Assembly: GCA_029257385.1 (NCBI GenBank)
Contig: JARIBS010000078.1
Location: 1-64,000, forward strand
Direction of reading: 5' to 3'
Length of the DNA: 64,000 bases
Origin: Thiorhodococcus sp.
GTDB taxonomy: Bacteria > Pseudomonadota > Gammaproteobacteria > Chromatiales > Chromatiaceae
Shown here: positions 48,471 through 58,468 of the stretch, in pieces
How positions within the stretch are numbered: position 1 is the first letter of the stretch
Layout of the letters: each line of letters starts with the position of its first letter
The notes under the pieces: generated by a model
The model's input: only the letters and a program-made list of their open reading frames with translations
Databases searched by the model: none
What the model was told of the DNA's origin: nothing
Program-made: the position numbers and the translations under genes

Positions 48471-49553
48471 TCAGGTGTCGGCGGTCATGGACGTTGGCTT
48501 GGTCGTCTCTCCCTGCTGTGCAACCGCGATCACCCAGGCATCATTGGTGAGTGGTCGGGGAATTGGCGGGATCTCGATGCGCGGGATCTCGCGCATCATG
48601 AATAGCGCAGCCATCATTAGCGGTGGCGCATGAAAGATCAGCATCCGCAGGATGGAACCATCCGACATCTCGATCCATTGAATGGCGGGTGTGAGTGCGA
48701 TGACCAGTAACCCGATGCCAAGTGGCAGCGCCCGCTGAAAGGTCACCCGCCAGCGCGCACGCTTGTAGGTGCGGTGGAATTGCGCAGGCGGTGTTTCCAG
48801 GGTGCGTGCCAGGTGGATAATCGTGCGACCGATCTTGTGCTCGATATCGGTGGCGCGTTGCGGACCCTTCGAGACGACACGAATGCTGCCGCGCCATAGC
48901 GTGACGAACTCGTGCAACGGCCGCCAGTGCCAGCCGATCACCGCCGTCAGGTCCTGCGGGAGAACCAGCTGACTGCCGGCATCGGCAGTCAGCCGCAGAT
49001 CGAGCACATGGGTGACGTAGCCGTCTGATTTGATCTCTAGGTTGATGCCGCCGATATAGGCTCTGGCTTCGGTCAGCAGAACCTGGACCGAGGCGAGGCC
49101 GTCGTTCTGTGCACTCTCCTTGACCTCTTCGATCAGATAGCTGCGCGCTACTGGGATATCGGCATAAATCTGGAATTGCCGCTGTGCGGGAACGGCCTCG
49201 ATCCGCTCCAGCAGTCGACCGGCATCCGTGCCTTCCGCCGTCAAAGTGGATATCAGGCCCGAGTCATCCCGCATGCACCTGACCAGCTTCAGGGTGCCAG
49301 ATTCCGAAACCTCCAGTGACAAGGACTCCAGCAGACGTAGCGGCAACTCCGGCGTGGGCGCGTGCTCGATAGACTTGAAGACCAGGCGGCGCTCGACGCG
49401 CTGGCTGGCGGCCAGATCCGCGTGTCTGCCCCGTTGCGTGAAAGGCGCCATGAGCGACAGAATCTCATGGTGCGTCAGCGGTCTTAACTGTGGGCGCTGG
49501 TCGCTGTCATCGACCAGCGGTGCGGGAGTATGCAGGATGCGGATCTTAGTCAT
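48471..49553 (-). CDS. Unrecognised membrane protein, first gene of the MoxR/VWA operon
   Basis: The protein of about 360 aa starts at the ATG at 49553 (MTKIRILHTP). The track's TTG at 49613 is less likely, and neither has a clear ribosome binding site. Residues 1-265 are soluble with mixed secondary structure (LLESLSLEVSESGTLKLVRCM; ARAYIGGINLEIKSDGYVTHVLDLRL). Two TM segments follow (about 275-295, ALPLGIGLLVIALTPAIQWI, and about 305-322, LIFHAPPLMMAALFMM). No family is recognised. Shared strand and spacing suggest it anchors or supplies the target of the MoxR/VWA pair. Confidence 0.65.
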   Translation of the reverse strand: MTKIRILHTPAPLVDDSDQRPQLRPLTHHEILSLMAPFTQRGRHADLAASQRVERRLVFKSIEHAPTPELPLRLLESLSLEVSESGTLKLVRCMRDDSGLISTLTAEGTDAGRLLERIEAVPAQRQFQIYADIPVARSYLIEEVKESAQNDGLASVQVLLTEARAYIGGINLEIKSDGYVTHVLDLRLTADAGSQLVLPQDLTAVIGWHWRPLHEFVTLWRGSIRVVSKGPQRATDIEHKIGRTIIHLARTLETPPAQFHRTYKRARWRVTFQRALPLGIGLLVIALTPAIQWIEMSDGSILRMLIFHAPPLMMAALFMMREIPRIEIPPIPRPLTNDAWVIAVAQQGETTKPTSMTADT

Positions 49554-49681
49554 GATGGGGAGATAAGGGACGTGCGCCAAAAATCCAATTGCACGCCTGC
49601 TAGATTGAGTCAAGGCGCTTTATGTCTTTCAGGCAGCTTCCAAAAGCGGCGACGCGTGTTTCTCAAATGCGTACCCAGCAC

Positions 49682-49709
49682 TTGAAATTCGCTTGAAAAT
49701 AGCTATGAT
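49682..49709 (+). promoter_or_regulatory. Sigma70-type promoter of tpiA
   Basis: TTGAAA (49682-49687), a 16-base spacer and TATGAT (49704-49709) lie 29 bases before the tpiA ATG. The area is AT-rich against its surroundings and divergent from the MoxR operon. Confidence 0.7.
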
Positions 49710-49737
49710 TATCGGCTCGCCTTTAAGGAGCATCATT

Positions 49738-50502
49738 ATGCGCCAGCCTCTCATTGCCGGAAATTGGAAAATGAACGGCACCAGATCGAGTGCCGAAGCG
49801 CTGATGAAGGCCGTGCTGCAAGGCACGAGCGCGATTGAAAAATCGGAAATCGTCGTCTGTCCGCCGTTTCCGTTCCTTGCGCTTGGTGAGCAAGTGCTGG
49901 GTGCAAGCGCAGTACGGCTTGGCGCTCAAAATGTCTGCACCGAAGCAAGCGGTGCATACACTGGCGAGGTGTCGGCACAGATGCTCGCCGAGTTCGGCTG
50001 CCATTATATTATTTGTGGCCACTCTGAGCGGCGTGAGCATTACGGTGAGACGGATGCCATCGTCGCGAAAAAACTCGCGCTGACGATCGACCAAGGCATG
50101 ACGCCGATCCTGTGTGTCGGTGAGACGCTTGAACAACGCGAGCAAGGTCGCATGGAAGACGTTATCGCCGGGCAGATCGACGAGATCATCAATCGCAACA
50201 CAATCGCCTCTTTCGGTCAGCTCGAGATCGCTTACGAGCCGGTCTGGGCGATCGGGACGGGTAAGACAGCGACGCCCGCGCAAGCGCAGGCCGTGCACAA
50301 TTTCATTCGTCGACGGATTGCGGATCATGATCCGGCGATCGCGGCAAAAGTTCGGATTCTCTATGGTGGCAGCATGAAGCCCGGCAATGCCTTGGAGCTG
50401 CTGTCCCAAGCGGACATTGATGGCGGATTGATCGGTGGGGCGGCATTGGTTGCCGAGGATTTTCTGGCGATCTGTCAGGCCGGGGGCACCGCCGCGGGTT
50501 AA
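49738..50502 (+). CDS. tpiA: Triose-phosphate isomerase
   Basis: The enzyme of 254 aa begins MRQPLIAGNWKMNGT (catalytic Lys in NWKMNG), contains YIICGHSERREHYGE (catalytic His) and LEIAYEPVWAIGTGKTATPAQAQ (catalytic Glu and flexible loop 6), and ends with LYGGSMKPGNA..GGLIGGAAL. It interconverts DHAP and glyceraldehyde-3-phosphate. The ATG at 49738 has AAGGAG at the right spacing, and the track's start 15 codons earlier would overlap the promoter. secG follows after 23 bases. Confidence 0.98.
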   Translation: MRQPLIAGNWKMNGTRSSAEALMKAVLQGTSAIEKSEIVVCPPFPFLALGEQVLGASAVRLGAQNVCTEASGAYTGEVSAQMLAEFGCHYIICGHSERREHYGETDAIVAKKLALTIDQGMTPILCVGETLEQREQGRMEDVIAGQIDEIINRNTIASFGQLEIAYEPVWAIGTGKTATPAQAQAVHNFIRRRIADHDPAIAAKVRILYGGSMKPGNALELLSQADIDGGLIGGAALVAEDFLAICQAGGTAAG

Positions 50503-50525
50503 GCTCTTCGGCCTGTGAGTGACAC

Positions 50526-50963
50526 ATGCAAACGCAAACGATTCTGACAGTTGTTCAAGTCTTTCTCTCGCTGGGCCTGATCGGTCTGGTCTTGATCCAG
50601 CACGGTAAGGGTGCGGATGCCGGCGCTGCTTTTGGCAGCGGGGCTTCCTCAACGGTTTTCGGCGCGCAGGGATCGGGTTCGTTTTTGACACGGTTGACTG
50701 CTATCATTGCCACCCTGTTCTTCCTGACCAGTATGGCATTGGCCTACTTTGCGACTCAGGGGGCAGCGCCATCCGGCTTGATGGACCAAGTCGAAGACGC
50801 CGTGGTTATTCCGGCCCCATCGCCGATGACCGATGTTCCCGTAGCGCCAGGGGCTGCTGCGCAAACGGATTCTGACGTACCAGCAGCTCCGCCCACTAAT
50901 ATGATTGATGAAGAAACTGCCGATGCGATCCCATCTGCGGACGAGGGCGAGCGCGGTAATTGA
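50526..50963 (+). CDS. secG: Protein translocase subunit SecG
   Basis: This 145 aa inner membrane protein has two TM segments (about 5-25 and 52-74) flanking GKGADAGAAFGSGASSTVFGAQGSGSFLTR, the conserved SecG loop. The tail (about 80-145) is long, acidic and Pro/Ala-rich, and is poorly conserved. SecG assists SecA-driven export at SecYE. The order tpiA-secG-tRNA-Leu is standard in gammaproteobacteria. Confidence 0.95.
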   Translation: MQTQTILTVVQVFLSLGLIGLVLIQHGKGADAGAAFGSGASSTVFGAQGSGSFLTRLTAIIATLFFLTSMALAYFATQGAAPSGLMDQVEDAVVIPAPSPMTDVPVAPGAAAQTDSDVPAAPPTNMIDEETADAIPSADEGERGN

Positions 50964-50974
50964 GGTTTGAAAAA

Positions 50975-51059
50975 GCCGACGTGGTGAAATTGGTAGACAC
51001 GCTATCTTGAGGGGGTAGTGGCGAAAGCCGTGCCAGTTCGAGTCTGGCCGTCGGCACCA
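50975..51059 (+). tRNA. tRNA-Leu (anticodon GAG)
   Basis: An 85-base class II tRNA including the encoded CCA. The acceptor stem GCCGACG pairs with CGTCGGC. The anticodon arm is CTATC-TTGAGGG-GGTAG with anticodon GAG, and the long variable arm is GGCGAAAGCC. The T arm CCAG-TTCGAGT-CTGG carries TTCGA. It reads CUC and CUU codons. It lies 12 bases after secG and before a strong terminator, and matches E. coli tRNA-Leu(GAG) in layout and place. Confidence 0.97.
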
Positions 51060-51066
51060 TCAGCAA

Positions 51067-51099
51067 ACGGCATGCCATGCGAATGGCATGCCGTTTTTT
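51067..51099 (+). terminator. Rho-independent terminator of tpiA-secG-tRNA-Leu
   Basis: ACGGCATGCCAT-GCGA-ATGGCATGCCGT is a perfect 12 bp stem with a 4-base loop, followed by a T-run (51094-51099). It begins 8 bases after the tRNA CCA end. Confidence 0.93.
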
Positions 51100-51156
51100 A
51101 TGTGTTTAATTGTTCTAAATCATTGAAATTATTAATGGTTTTTATTGGTGCTTGGG

Positions 51157-51186
51157 TTGACACTGCACTAATGGGTGCACTAGACT
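51157..51186 (+). promoter_or_regulatory. Promoter of the nuo operon with a TGCACTA direct repeat
   Basis: A perfect -35 TTGACA lies at 51157-51162 and TAGACT at 51181-51186 (18-base spacer), in an AT-rich stretch after the terminator and about 50 bases before nuoA. Between and over the boxes TGCACTA occurs twice (51164-51170 and 51176-51182), 12 bases apart, and could be a binding site for a regulator. Confidence 0.65.
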
Positions 51187-51232
51187 CGCACTCCGGCCAC
51201 GACTATTAAAATAAAAGATTAGCGAGGAGACA

Positions 51233-51589
51233 GTGCTAGACACCTATCTGCCAATCCTGATTTTCATCCTTGTCGGGATGCTGGTGGGGGTCGGTCCGCT
51301 CGTGCTTGGTTATGTGCTTGGTCCACGCCGCCCTGACAGCGAAAAGGACTCTCCCTACGAGTGTGGCTTCGAAGCGTTCGAAACGGCGCGTTTGAAATTC
51401 GACGTGCGCTATTATCTGGTCGCCATTCTGTTCATTGTCTTCGATCTGGAGATTGCATTCCTCTTCCCCTGGGCGGTCGTGCTCGAGGAACTCGGGATCT
51501 TTGCCTTCTGGGCCATGGTCATATTTCTTGCGATCCTGGTCGTTGGCTTTATCTATGAGTGGAAGAAAGGGGCGCTGGAATGGGAATAG
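51233..51589 (+). CDS. nuoA: NADH-quinone oxidoreductase subunit A
   Basis: This 118 aa protein has three TM segments and the conserved [43 protein letters not shown] of NuoA/ND3. It is part of the membrane arm near the quinone site. The GTG start has GAGGAGA 3 bases upstream. The end overlaps nuoB. It opens a complete nuo gene order, with separate nuoC and nuoD. Confidence 0.97.
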   Translation: MLDTYLPILIFILVGMLVGVGPLVLGYVLGPRRPDSEKDSPYECGFEAFETARLKFDVRYYLVAILFIVFDLEIAFLFPWAVVLEELGIFAFWAMVIFLAILVVGFIYEWKKGALEWE

Positions 51590-52071
51590 AAGGTCTTCTC
51601 GAAGAAGGTTTTGTCACGACATCGGCTGACAAACTGATCAACTGGGCGCGCACCGGCTCAATGTGGCCGATGACCTTTGGCTTGGCCTGCTGTGCGATCG
51701 AAATGATGCATGCCGGAGCCTCGCGCTACGACATGGACAGGTTCGGGATGATCTTTCGCCCAAGCCCGCGTCAGTCCGACGTGATGATCGTCGCCGGCAC
51801 CCTGGTCAACAAGATGGCCCCTGCGCTGCGCAAGGTCTACGACCAGATGGCGGAGCCGCGCTGGGTTATCTCGATGGGTTCGTGCGCGAATGGTGGCGGT
51901 TACTATCACTACTCCTATTCGGTCGTGCGTGGCTGCGACCGCATCGTACCCGTGGACATTTATGTCCCCGGTTGTCCACCTACGGCTGAGGCGCTGCTCT
52001 ACGGTGTTCTGCAGCTTCAAGACAAGATCCGCAGAACCAATACCATCGCCCGCCCGCTGAGCCGTACCTGA
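51580..52071 (+). CDS. nuoB: NADH-quinone oxidoreductase subunit B
   Basis: This 163 aa protein carries the N2 [4Fe-4S] ligands in [10 protein letters not shown] (tandem Cys), [10 protein letters not shown] and [16 protein letters not shown]2 is the last iron-sulfur cluster before quinone. I chose the ATG at 51580 ([10 protein letters not shown]) overlapping the nuoA stop, seven codons after the track start. nuoC follows after 19 bases. Confidence 0.97.
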   Translation: MGIEGLLEEGFVTTSADKLINWARTGSMWPMTFGLACCAIEMMHAGASRYDMDRFGMIFRPSPRQSDVMIVAGTLVNKMAPALRKVYDQMAEPRWVISMGSCANGGGYYHYSYSVVRGCDRIVPVDIYVPGCPPTAEALLYGVLQLQDKIRRTNTIARPLSRT

Positions 52072-52090
52072 GAGTGTCGTACCCGAGAAC

Positions 52091-52798
52091 ATGGTGAAAA
52101 ACTCCCTGACCCGCAACGCTAGGCTGGACGCGCTCGCCACCGCTATCGGCGAAACATTCGTACACCAGGAGTGCGAGCTGCTCAATGAATTCGGTGAGTT
52201 GACGCTCATTGTGCCCGCCGAGCACCTGCTCGCTGTTTCCCGCGCGCTGCGCGATCAGGCGGAGTTCCGTTTCGAGCAGCTTATGGATCTCTGCGGCGTC
52301 GATTATGCAGCCTACGGCCAGTCGGAGTGGGAGACGGAAGAGGCGTCTTTCACTGGCTTCGGGCGCGGCGTCGATCGTGATCTGGATGTGATGACGGACG
52401 ATCCCAAGCGCTTTGCCGTGGCCATTCACCTGCTGTCGCTCGCGCACAATCTACGCCTGCGTCTGCGCGTGTATGTCGGTGGCGATCGGCCGATGGTCGA
52501 CTCGCTGACCCCGGTTTGGGAGTCAGCCAACTGGTTCGAGCGCGAGGCGTTCGATCTCTTCGGAATCCTCTTTCGCGGACACCCGGATCTGCGTCGCATC
52601 CTCACTGACTACGGCTTTGTCGGCCATCCTTTTCGTAAAGACTTTCCACTGATCGGGCAAGTCGAGATGCGCTATGATCCCGAGTTGCGCCGCGTTATTT
52701 ACGAGCCGGTCTCGATCGCGCAGCGCGTGCTCGTCCCCCGCGTGATTCGCGAAGACAGCCGCTACGTCGAGACCAGCCAGGGGACGGGCGATGCCTGA
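52091..52798 (+). CDS. nuoC: NADH-quinone oxidoreductase subunit C
   Basis: This hydrophilic protein of 235 aa has [29 protein letters not shown] and the signature [40 protein letters not shown]. It belongs to the connecting module of complex I. Unlike in E. coli it is not fused to NuoD. It overlaps nuoD by 8 bases. Confidence 0.97.
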   Translation: MVKNSLTRNARLDALATAIGETFVHQECELLNEFGELTLIVPAEHLLAVSRALRDQAEFRFEQLMDLCGVDYAAYGQSEWETEEASFTGFGRGVDRDLDVMTDDPKRFAVAIHLLSLAHNLRLRLRVYVGGDRPMVDSLTPVWESANWFEREAFDLFGILFRGHPDLRRILTDYGFVGHPFRKDFPLIGQVEMRYDPELRRVIYEPVSIAQRVLVPRVIREDSRYVETSQGTGDA

Positions 52799-54050
52799 GA
52801 TTCGCAATTACACGCTGAACTTCGGACCGCAGCATCCCGCCGCCCATGGCGTTCTGCGTCTGGTGCTGGAGATGAACGGCGAGGTCATCGAGCGCGCCGA
52901 TCCGCACGTCGGTCTCCTGCATCGCGGGACCGAGAAGCTCGCCGAGTACAAGCCCTACAATCAAACCATCGGCTATATGGATCGGCTCGATTATGTGTCC
53001 ATGATGTGTAACGAGCACGGTTACGTGCTCGCCATCGAGAAACTGCTCGGTGTCGAGCCGCCGGAGCGCGCCGAGTACATCCGAACCTTATTCGACGAGA
53101 TTACGCGCATCCTCAACCATCTCATGTGGCTTGCCGCGCATGCGATTGATATCGGCGCTATGAGCGTTTTCATCTATTGTTTTCGCGAGCGCGAGGATCT
53201 GCTCGATTGCTACGAGGCGGTCTCGGGTGCGCGGATGCATGCGACTTACTACCGCCCGGGCGGTGTCCATCGCGATCTTCCCGATCGGATGCCGCGCTAC
53301 GACGAGAGCGGCTCCAAGTGGCATAGCAAGCGTGCCATTGCCAAGCGCAATAGTGCTCGCGAGGGTTCGCTGCTCGATTTTATTGAGGACTTCACCGAGC
53401 GCTTCACGGGCCATGTCGACGAGTACGAGACCCTGCTGACCGACAACCGCATCTGGAAGCAGCGCACCGTCGATATCGGCGTGGTCTCACCCGAGCGCGC
53501 GCTTCAGCTCGGCTTCACCGGTCCTATGCTGCGTGGCTCCGGCGTGGAATGGGATCTGCGCAAGAAACAGCCCTATGCGGCCTATCACAAAGTCGACTTC
53601 GACATCCCGGTCGGGGTCAACGGCGATTGTTACGATCGCTATCTGGTGCGCATGGAAGAGATGCGCCAGTCCAATGGCATCATCAGACAATGTGTGGCGT
53701 GGCTGCGCGCGAATCCGGGTCCGGTGTCCATTGAGGATCACAAAATCGTACCGCCTAGCCGCACGGCCATGAAGGAGGACATGGAAGCCCTGATCCATCA
53801 CTTCAAGCTCTTCACCGAGGGTTATTGCCCGCCGCCCGGCGAGGTCTATGCGGCCGTGGAGGCGCCAAAGGGTGAGTTTGGTTGCTACATCGTCTCAGAT
53901 GGTGCCAACAAGCCGTATCGTCTGAAGATTCGCCCACCGGGCTTTCCGCATCTCGCCGCGATCGACGAGATGTCCAGGGGGCATATGTTGTCCGACGTTG
54001 TCGCGATCATCGGGACGCTGGATGTGGTGTTCGGGGAGGTCGATCGCTGA
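52791..54050 (+). CDS. nuoD: NADH-quinone oxidoreductase subunit D
   Basis: The protein of 419 aa starts [27 protein letters not shown] and has [33 protein letters not shown] and the C-terminal [18 protein letters not shown], all typical of NuoD. It forms the quinone pocket with NuoB and is related to the large subunit of NiFe hydrogenases. Its TGA shares a base with the nuoE ATG. Confidence 0.98.
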   Translation: MPEIRNYTLNFGPQHPAAHGVLRLVLEMNGEVIERADPHVGLLHRGTEKLAEYKPYNQTIGYMDRLDYVSMMCNEHGYVLAIEKLLGVEPPERAEYIRTLFDEITRILNHLMWLAAHAIDIGAMSVFIYCFREREDLLDCYEAVSGARMHATYYRPGGVHRDLPDRMPRYDESGSKWHSKRAIAKRNSAREGSLLDFIEDFTERFTGHVDEYETLLTDNRIWKQRTVDIGVVSPERALQLGFTGPMLRGSGVEWDLRKKQPYAAYHKVDFDIPVGVNGDCYDRYLVRMEEMRQSNGIIRQCVAWLRANPGPVSIEDHKIVPPSRTAMKEDMEALIHHFKLFTEGYCPPPGEVYAAVEAPKGEFGCYIVSDGANKPYRLKIRPPGFPHLAAIDEMSRGHMLSDVVAIIGTLDVVFGEVDR

Positions 54051-54577
54051 TGAGCCTCCGTAACGTGCCGCTTGCAGTCGACCACGACCAGGACAAATCG
54101 ACGCTCTTCACACCTGATATCCGCGCCCAGATCGACGCCTCGATCGCCATGTACCCGCCGGAATGGAAGCAATCCGCCGTGATGCCCGCGCTCACCATCG
54201 TCCAGGACGCCAATGGCGGCTGGCTCACACAAGCGCTGATGGATGATGTCGCGGCCTATCTGGATATGCCGCCCTTGGCCGTCTACGAGGCCGCGACCTT
54301 CTACGGCATGTACGACCTGGAACCACATGGCAGGCACAAGGTCTGTGTCTGCAACAGTATTTCCTGTCTCTTGCAAGGTTCCGAGGACATCATCGAGCAC
54401 GTCGAGCGCCGCTACGGCGTGAAGCCCGGCGAGACGACTGAGGATGGGCGCTTCACGTTCAAAGAGGTCGAGTGCCTTGGCGCCTGCCGTCATGCGCCCG
54501 TCGTGCTGGCGGACAAGGCTTACCACGAGAACTTGTCCCCGGATGCGCTCGACAAGCTGATCGACGACTTGGAGTAA
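54050..54577 (+). CDS. nuoE: NADH-quinone oxidoreductase subunit E
   Basis: The protein of 175 aa contains the N1a [2Fe-2S] ligands as CNSISC and CLGACRHAP and the conserved [21 protein letters not shown]. It belongs to the NADH-oxidising module. I chose the ATG at 54050 ([10 protein letters not shown]) overlapping the nuoD stop. The track ORF starts 56 codons earlier inside nuoD. Confidence 0.96.
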   Translation: MSLRNVPLAVDHDQDKSTLFTPDIRAQIDASIAMYPPEWKQSAVMPALTIVQDANGGWLTQALMDDVAAYLDMPPLAVYEAATFYGMYDLEPHGRHKVCVCNSISCLLQGSEDIIEHVERRYGVKPGETTEDGRFTFKEVECLGACRHAPVVLADKAYHENLSPDALDKLIDDLE

Positions 54578-54581
54578 GTGC

Positions 54582-55865
54582 GTGGTCCAGAATCAAAATA
54601 CCGTCTGCTTCCGTACGATGCACCTCCCGGAGGGTGCGCGCCACACCCTGGACGCTTACCGCAGTGTCGGCGGCTATGTTCAGTGGGAGCGAATTCTGCG
54701 CGACCGGCCCGATCCGGGCGATCTGATCGAAGAGGTCAAGCTCTCCAATCTGCGCGGGCGCGGCGGCGCGGGCTTCCCGACCGGACTGAAGTGGAGCTTC
54801 ATGCCACGCACGGCGCCGGGCCAGAAGTACATCATCTGCAATTCCGACGAGGGTGAGCCGGGAACCTGCAAGGATCGCGACATTCTGCGCTATAACCCGC
54901 ATCAAGTGATCGAGGGGATGGCGATCGCCGGTTACTGCATCGGCGCGACCATTGGCTACAACTACATCCGTGGTGAGTTCTACGAGCCGATCGAGCGTTG
55001 CGAAGGCGCGCTCCGCGAAGCTTATGCGGCCGGTCTGCTGGGCAAGAATATCCAGGGTTCAGGGGTCGATCTCGACCTCTACAATCACCTCGGGGCGGGC
55101 AGCTATATCTGCGGCGAGGAGACCGCGCTGCTTGAGTCTCTTGAGGGCAAGAAGGGGCAGCCGCGCTTCAAGCCGCCATTCCCGGCCCAGTTCGGACTCT
55201 ACGGTCGCCCGACCACCATCAACAACACGGAGTCACTGGCCTCGGTACCGGTAATTCTGGAGAAGGGCGGCAAGTGGTTCCTCGAGCTGGGACGTCCAAA
55301 CAACGGTGGACTGAAGCTCTTCTCAGTCACCGGACACGTCAACAGGCCCGATAATTTCGAAGTGCCTATGGGTATCCCGTTCAGGGATCTGCTTGAGATG
55401 TCCGGGGGGGTTAAGAACGGCAGGGCGCTCAAGGCGGTGATCCCCGGCGGTACCTCGGTGCCGGTCGTTCCTGGCGAGATCATGATGGATGTCGACATGG
55501 ACTACGACTCCATCGCCAAGGCGGGCTCCATGCTCGGTTCCGGCGCTGTCATTGTGATCGCCGAGGGTACCTGCATGGTGAAGGTGCTGCATAATCTGTC
55601 GCACTTCTACATGCTGGAGTCCTGCGGTCAGTGCACACCCTGTCGTGAGGGAACCGGCTGGCTTGCCCGAGTCCTGCGCCGCATCCTCGACGGTCAGGGC
55701 CGGATGGAGGATCTGGATTTACTCGACAGCGTGGCCGGGCGTATCGGCGGGCGGACCATCTGCGCTTTTGGCGATGCTGCGGCGATGCCGGTTCAGAGCT
55801 TCCTGAAACACTATCGGCACGAGTTCGCCTACAGGGTCGAGCATGGCCGCAGCCTGGCGGCCTGA
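54582..55865 (+). CDS. nuoF: NADH-quinone oxidoreductase subunit F
   Basis: The protein of 427 aa binds NADH and [20 protein letters not shown] and [15 protein letters not shown] form the flavin/NADH site, and [22 protein letters not shown] follows. [15 protein letters not shown] plus the later TICAFGD cysteine bind the N3 [4Fe-4S] cluster. It starts with GTG 4 bases after nuoE. Its TGA overlaps the ATG of a small ORF that bridges to nuoG. Confidence 0.98.
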   Translation: MVQNQNTVCFRTMHLPEGARHTLDAYRSVGGYVQWERILRDRPDPGDLIEEVKLSNLRGRGGAGFPTGLKWSFMPRTAPGQKYIICNSDEGEPGTCKDRDILRYNPHQVIEGMAIAGYCIGATIGYNYIRGEFYEPIERCEGALREAYAAGLLGKNIQGSGVDLDLYNHLGAGSYICGEETALLESLEGKKGQPRFKPPFPAQFGLYGRPTTINNTESLASVPVILEKGGKWFLELGRPNNGGLKLFSVTGHVNRPDNFEVPMGIPFRDLLEMSGGVKNGRALKAVIPGGTSVPVVPGEIMMDVDMDYDSIAKAGSMLGSGAVIVIAEGTCMVKVLHNLSHFYMLESCGQCTPCREGTGWLARVLRRILDGQGRMEDLDLLDSVAGRIGGRTICAFGDAAAMPVQSFLKHYRHEFAYRVEHGRSLAA

Positions 55866-56053
55866 TGTTGCCCGGCCGATCCATTTCGATGCGGGGCGCC
55901 TGCTGGCATGGCGTTGCGCTAACTTATAAGCATAATCAGGCAGAATTCGCCATAGCCGGTGGCGTGGCGATCGCTGCTCGCCGAGGTCGCGGAGACTTCG
56001 CCGACCGCACCCTGATCGCTGCGCAACTGGTGCCGATCGAGAGAGCCAAATGA
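55865..56053 (+). CDS. Possible small gene between nuoF and nuoG
   Basis: A 62-codon ORF exactly fills the nuoF-nuoG gap. Its ATG overlaps the nuoF stop (TGATG), and its TGA overlaps the nuoG ATG (ATGA), the overlaps used by real genes throughout this window. The product ([20 protein letters not shown]..) is basic with no clear TM and resembles no complex I subunit I know. Third-position GC is about two thirds, lower than I would expect next to neighbours. It may be a real coupled small gene or a leader that keeps ribosomes running into nuoG. Confidence 0.35.
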   Translation: MLPGRSISMRGACWHGVALTYKHNQAEFAIAGGVAIAARRGRGDFADRTLIAAQLVPIERAK

Positions 56054-58461
56054 CGGACAAGATCAACATCGAGATCGACGGCTGCCTCTGTGAAGCAGTG
56101 CCGGGAGAGATGCTCATCGCGGTCGCCGACCGAGAGGGCATCTCGATTCCCCGGTTCTGCTATCACAAGAAGCTGTCCATTGCGGCCAATTGCCGCATGT
56201 GTCTGGTCGAGGCCGAGCAGGGCGGTCGTCCCTTCCCCAAGCCCTTGCCGGCCTGCGCGACACCGGTCGGCGAGGGCATGAAGGTGTGGACCCGCTCGCC
56301 CAAGGCGCTTGATGCCCAGAAGGGCACCATGGAGTTTCTGCTCATCAATCACCCGCTCGACTGTCCGATCTGCGATCAGGGCGGGGAGTGCGAGCTGCAG
56401 GATGTGGCCATGGGCTACGGCGAAGACGTCTCGCGCTTCGTCGAGCGCAAGCGCGTGGTCAAGGACGAAGATCTGGGTCCGCTGATCGCGACCGACATGA
56501 CCCGCTGTATCCACTGCACCCGCTGTGTGCGCTTCGGCGCCGAGATCGCCGGGGTGCGGGAGCTGGGCGCGATCGGTCGCGGCGAGGACATGCGCATTGG
56601 GAATTTCCTCGCACAGAGCGTCACGCACGAACTCTCGGGCAACGTCATCGATCTCTGTCCGGTCGGGGCGCTGACCTCCAAACCCTACCGCTATACCGCG
56701 CGAGCCTGGGAGCTGACTGGGCGCGATGGGATCGCGCCTCACGATGGCATAGGCTCGAACATCCGTCTGCATGTGCGCGACAACCAAGTCATGCGCGTCC
56801 ACCCCCGTGACAACGAGGCGATCAACGAGACTTGGATCTCCGATCGCGACCGCTACAGCTATGCTGGTCTCTACAGTGATGAGCGCCTCACCGCGCCCAT
56901 GCTCAAGCGTGACGGTGTCTGGCGCGAGGTCGAATGGATCGAAGCATTGACCTATGCCGCCGAACGCTTAAAGACTGCTGATGCCTCCGATACGGGCTGG
57001 CTCATGGCCCCTAACGCGACACTCGAAGAGCTGTATCTCGCCGCGCGTATCGCACGGGACCTCGGCTGTGAGAATGTCGATCATCGGCTCCGGCAACAGG
57101 ATTTTCGCGGTGATGGGACCGACCCGCTGCTGCCGTGGCTGGGTGTGCCGATCGCCGAACTGGAGCTTCAGCGAGGCGTGTTGCTGATCGGCTCGGATAT
57201 CCGCCAAGAACAGCCGCTGCTTGCCCATCGCATTCGCCAAGCAGCCTTGTCCGGCGCCCAGGTCTTCTGTGTTAACCCGCTGACTCTGGAGCTGAACCAC
57301 CCGGCTCGGCAGTGCGTCGGAACGCCGGCGCGAATGCTGGCCGACCTGGCCGCGATTGCCAAGATCGTGGGCGCCAGCGGCTCCTCCGACATCAACGATC
57401 ACATCGGCATGAGTGAGCCGACCGAGGCGCATACGGCCGCAGCTGAGGCCCTGACCCAGAGCGGACAGCAAGGCACCGGTTTGGTCCTGCTCGGGGCCTT
57501 GGCCACTGCACATCCAGATTACAGTCTGCTGAAGGCGTTGGCGTATGCGATCGCCGATGCGGCCAGTTGCCGGGTGGGATATCTGCCCGCGTCGGCCAAC
57601 AGTGTCGGCGCTTATTTAGCCGGCGCTCATCCCCGACGACTGCCCGGTGCCAAACCGGTAGCGACTGAATCAGGGCTGGCGGCTGCTGAGATGCTGGCTG
57701 GCCAGCTCAAGACGCTGATCCTGTGGGGGCTGGAGCCGGATCTGGATGTGATGGACGCAGCGGGCGCGATGCAGACCCTGTCCAAGACGGACTCTGTCAT
57801 CGTCTGCTCGGCCTTTCGCAGTGCCGGCCTAGAGCGCGTGGCCGATGTGCTGTTGCCGATCGGCGCCTTCGCCGAGACCTCCGGCACGTTCGTCAACGCC
57901 GACGGAACCTGGCAGCGTTTCCAGGGCGCGGTAGCGCCACCTGGCGAGGCTCGACCTGGCTGGAAGGTGCTGCGCGTGCTCGGCAATCTGCTCGACCTCA
58001 AGGGTTTTGAGTATCGCGATGGCGCCGAGGTGCGCGACGAGCTGGCCGTGCTCTGTGCCGACACGCCGCTCGACAATAGTCCGCAAGCTGTCCAGGGGCT
58101 GGATGGCATAGCATCATCCGATACGGACCTGATACGCATCGGAACGATTCCAATCTACGCCGCCGATGCCTTGGTGCGCAGAGCGCCAGCGCTTCAGCAG
58201 ATGTGCCTGCCGGGTTCGGCCTTCGGCGTCTATCTGCACCCAGATCAGGCCGCGACCGAGGGATTGGCCTCGGGGGATCTGGTGCTGGTCCGCCAGGGCG
58301 AGGCGAGCGCCGAGGCCGGGGTGATCTTGGACGCACAAGTTCCCATGGGCTGTGCGAGGATTCCCGCCGGTGTGGCTGGAAGCGAAGGGCTTGGGCCTCT
58401 GATCGGTCCAGTTAGCCTTGAGCGGATGGCTGACCGCTCGATCGCCAGCGCGCAGCGATGA
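56050..58461 (+). CDS. nuoG: NADH-quinone oxidoreductase subunit G
   Basis: The protein of 803 aa begins with a [2Fe-2S] ferredoxin domain ([18 protein letters not shown]). It then has the N5 ligands [19 protein letters not shown]4-type [11 protein letters not shown] with CPVGALTSK, and a molybdopterin oxidoreductase-like body. The extra N7 cluster ligands known from E. coli are not apparent between residues 220 and 270 ([27 protein letters not shown]). It belongs to the NADH module. It ends 7 bases before nuoH. Confidence 0.97.
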   Translation: MTDKINIEIDGCLCEAVPGEMLIAVADREGISIPRFCYHKKLSIAANCRMCLVEAEQGGRPFPKPLPACATPVGEGMKVWTRSPKALDAQKGTMEFLLINHPLDCPICDQGGECELQDVAMGYGEDVSRFVERKRVVKDEDLGPLIATDMTRCIHCTRCVRFGAEIAGVRELGAIGRGEDMRIGNFLAQSVTHELSGNVIDLCPVGALTSKPYRYTARAWELTGRDGIAPHDGIGSNIRLHVRDNQVMRVHPRDNEAINETWISDRDRYSYAGLYSDERLTAPMLKRDGVWREVEWIEALTYAAERLKTADASDTGWLMAPNATLEELYLAARIARDLGCENVDHRLRQQDFRGDGTDPLLPWLGVPIAELELQRGVLLIGSDIRQEQPLLAHRIRQAALSGAQVFCVNPLTLELNHPARQCVGTPARMLADLAAIAKIVGASGSSDINDHIGMSEPTEAHTAAAEALTQSGQQGTGLVLLGALATAHPDYSLLKALAYAIADAASCRVGYLPASANSVGAYLAGAHPRRLPGAKPVATESGLAAAEMLAGQLKTLILWGLEPDLDVMDAAGAMQTLSKTDSVIVCSAFRSAGLERVADVLLPIGAFAETSGTFVNADGTWQRFQGAVAPPGEARPGWKVLRVLGNLLDLKGFEYRDGAEVRDELAVLCADTPLDNSPQAVQGLDGIASSDTDLIRIGTIPIYAADALVRRAPALQQMCLPGSAFGVYLHPDQAATEGLASGDLVLVRQGEASAEAGVILDAQVPMGCARIPAGVAGSEGLGPLIGPVSLERMADRSIASAQR

Positions 58462-58468
58462 GGCAGAA

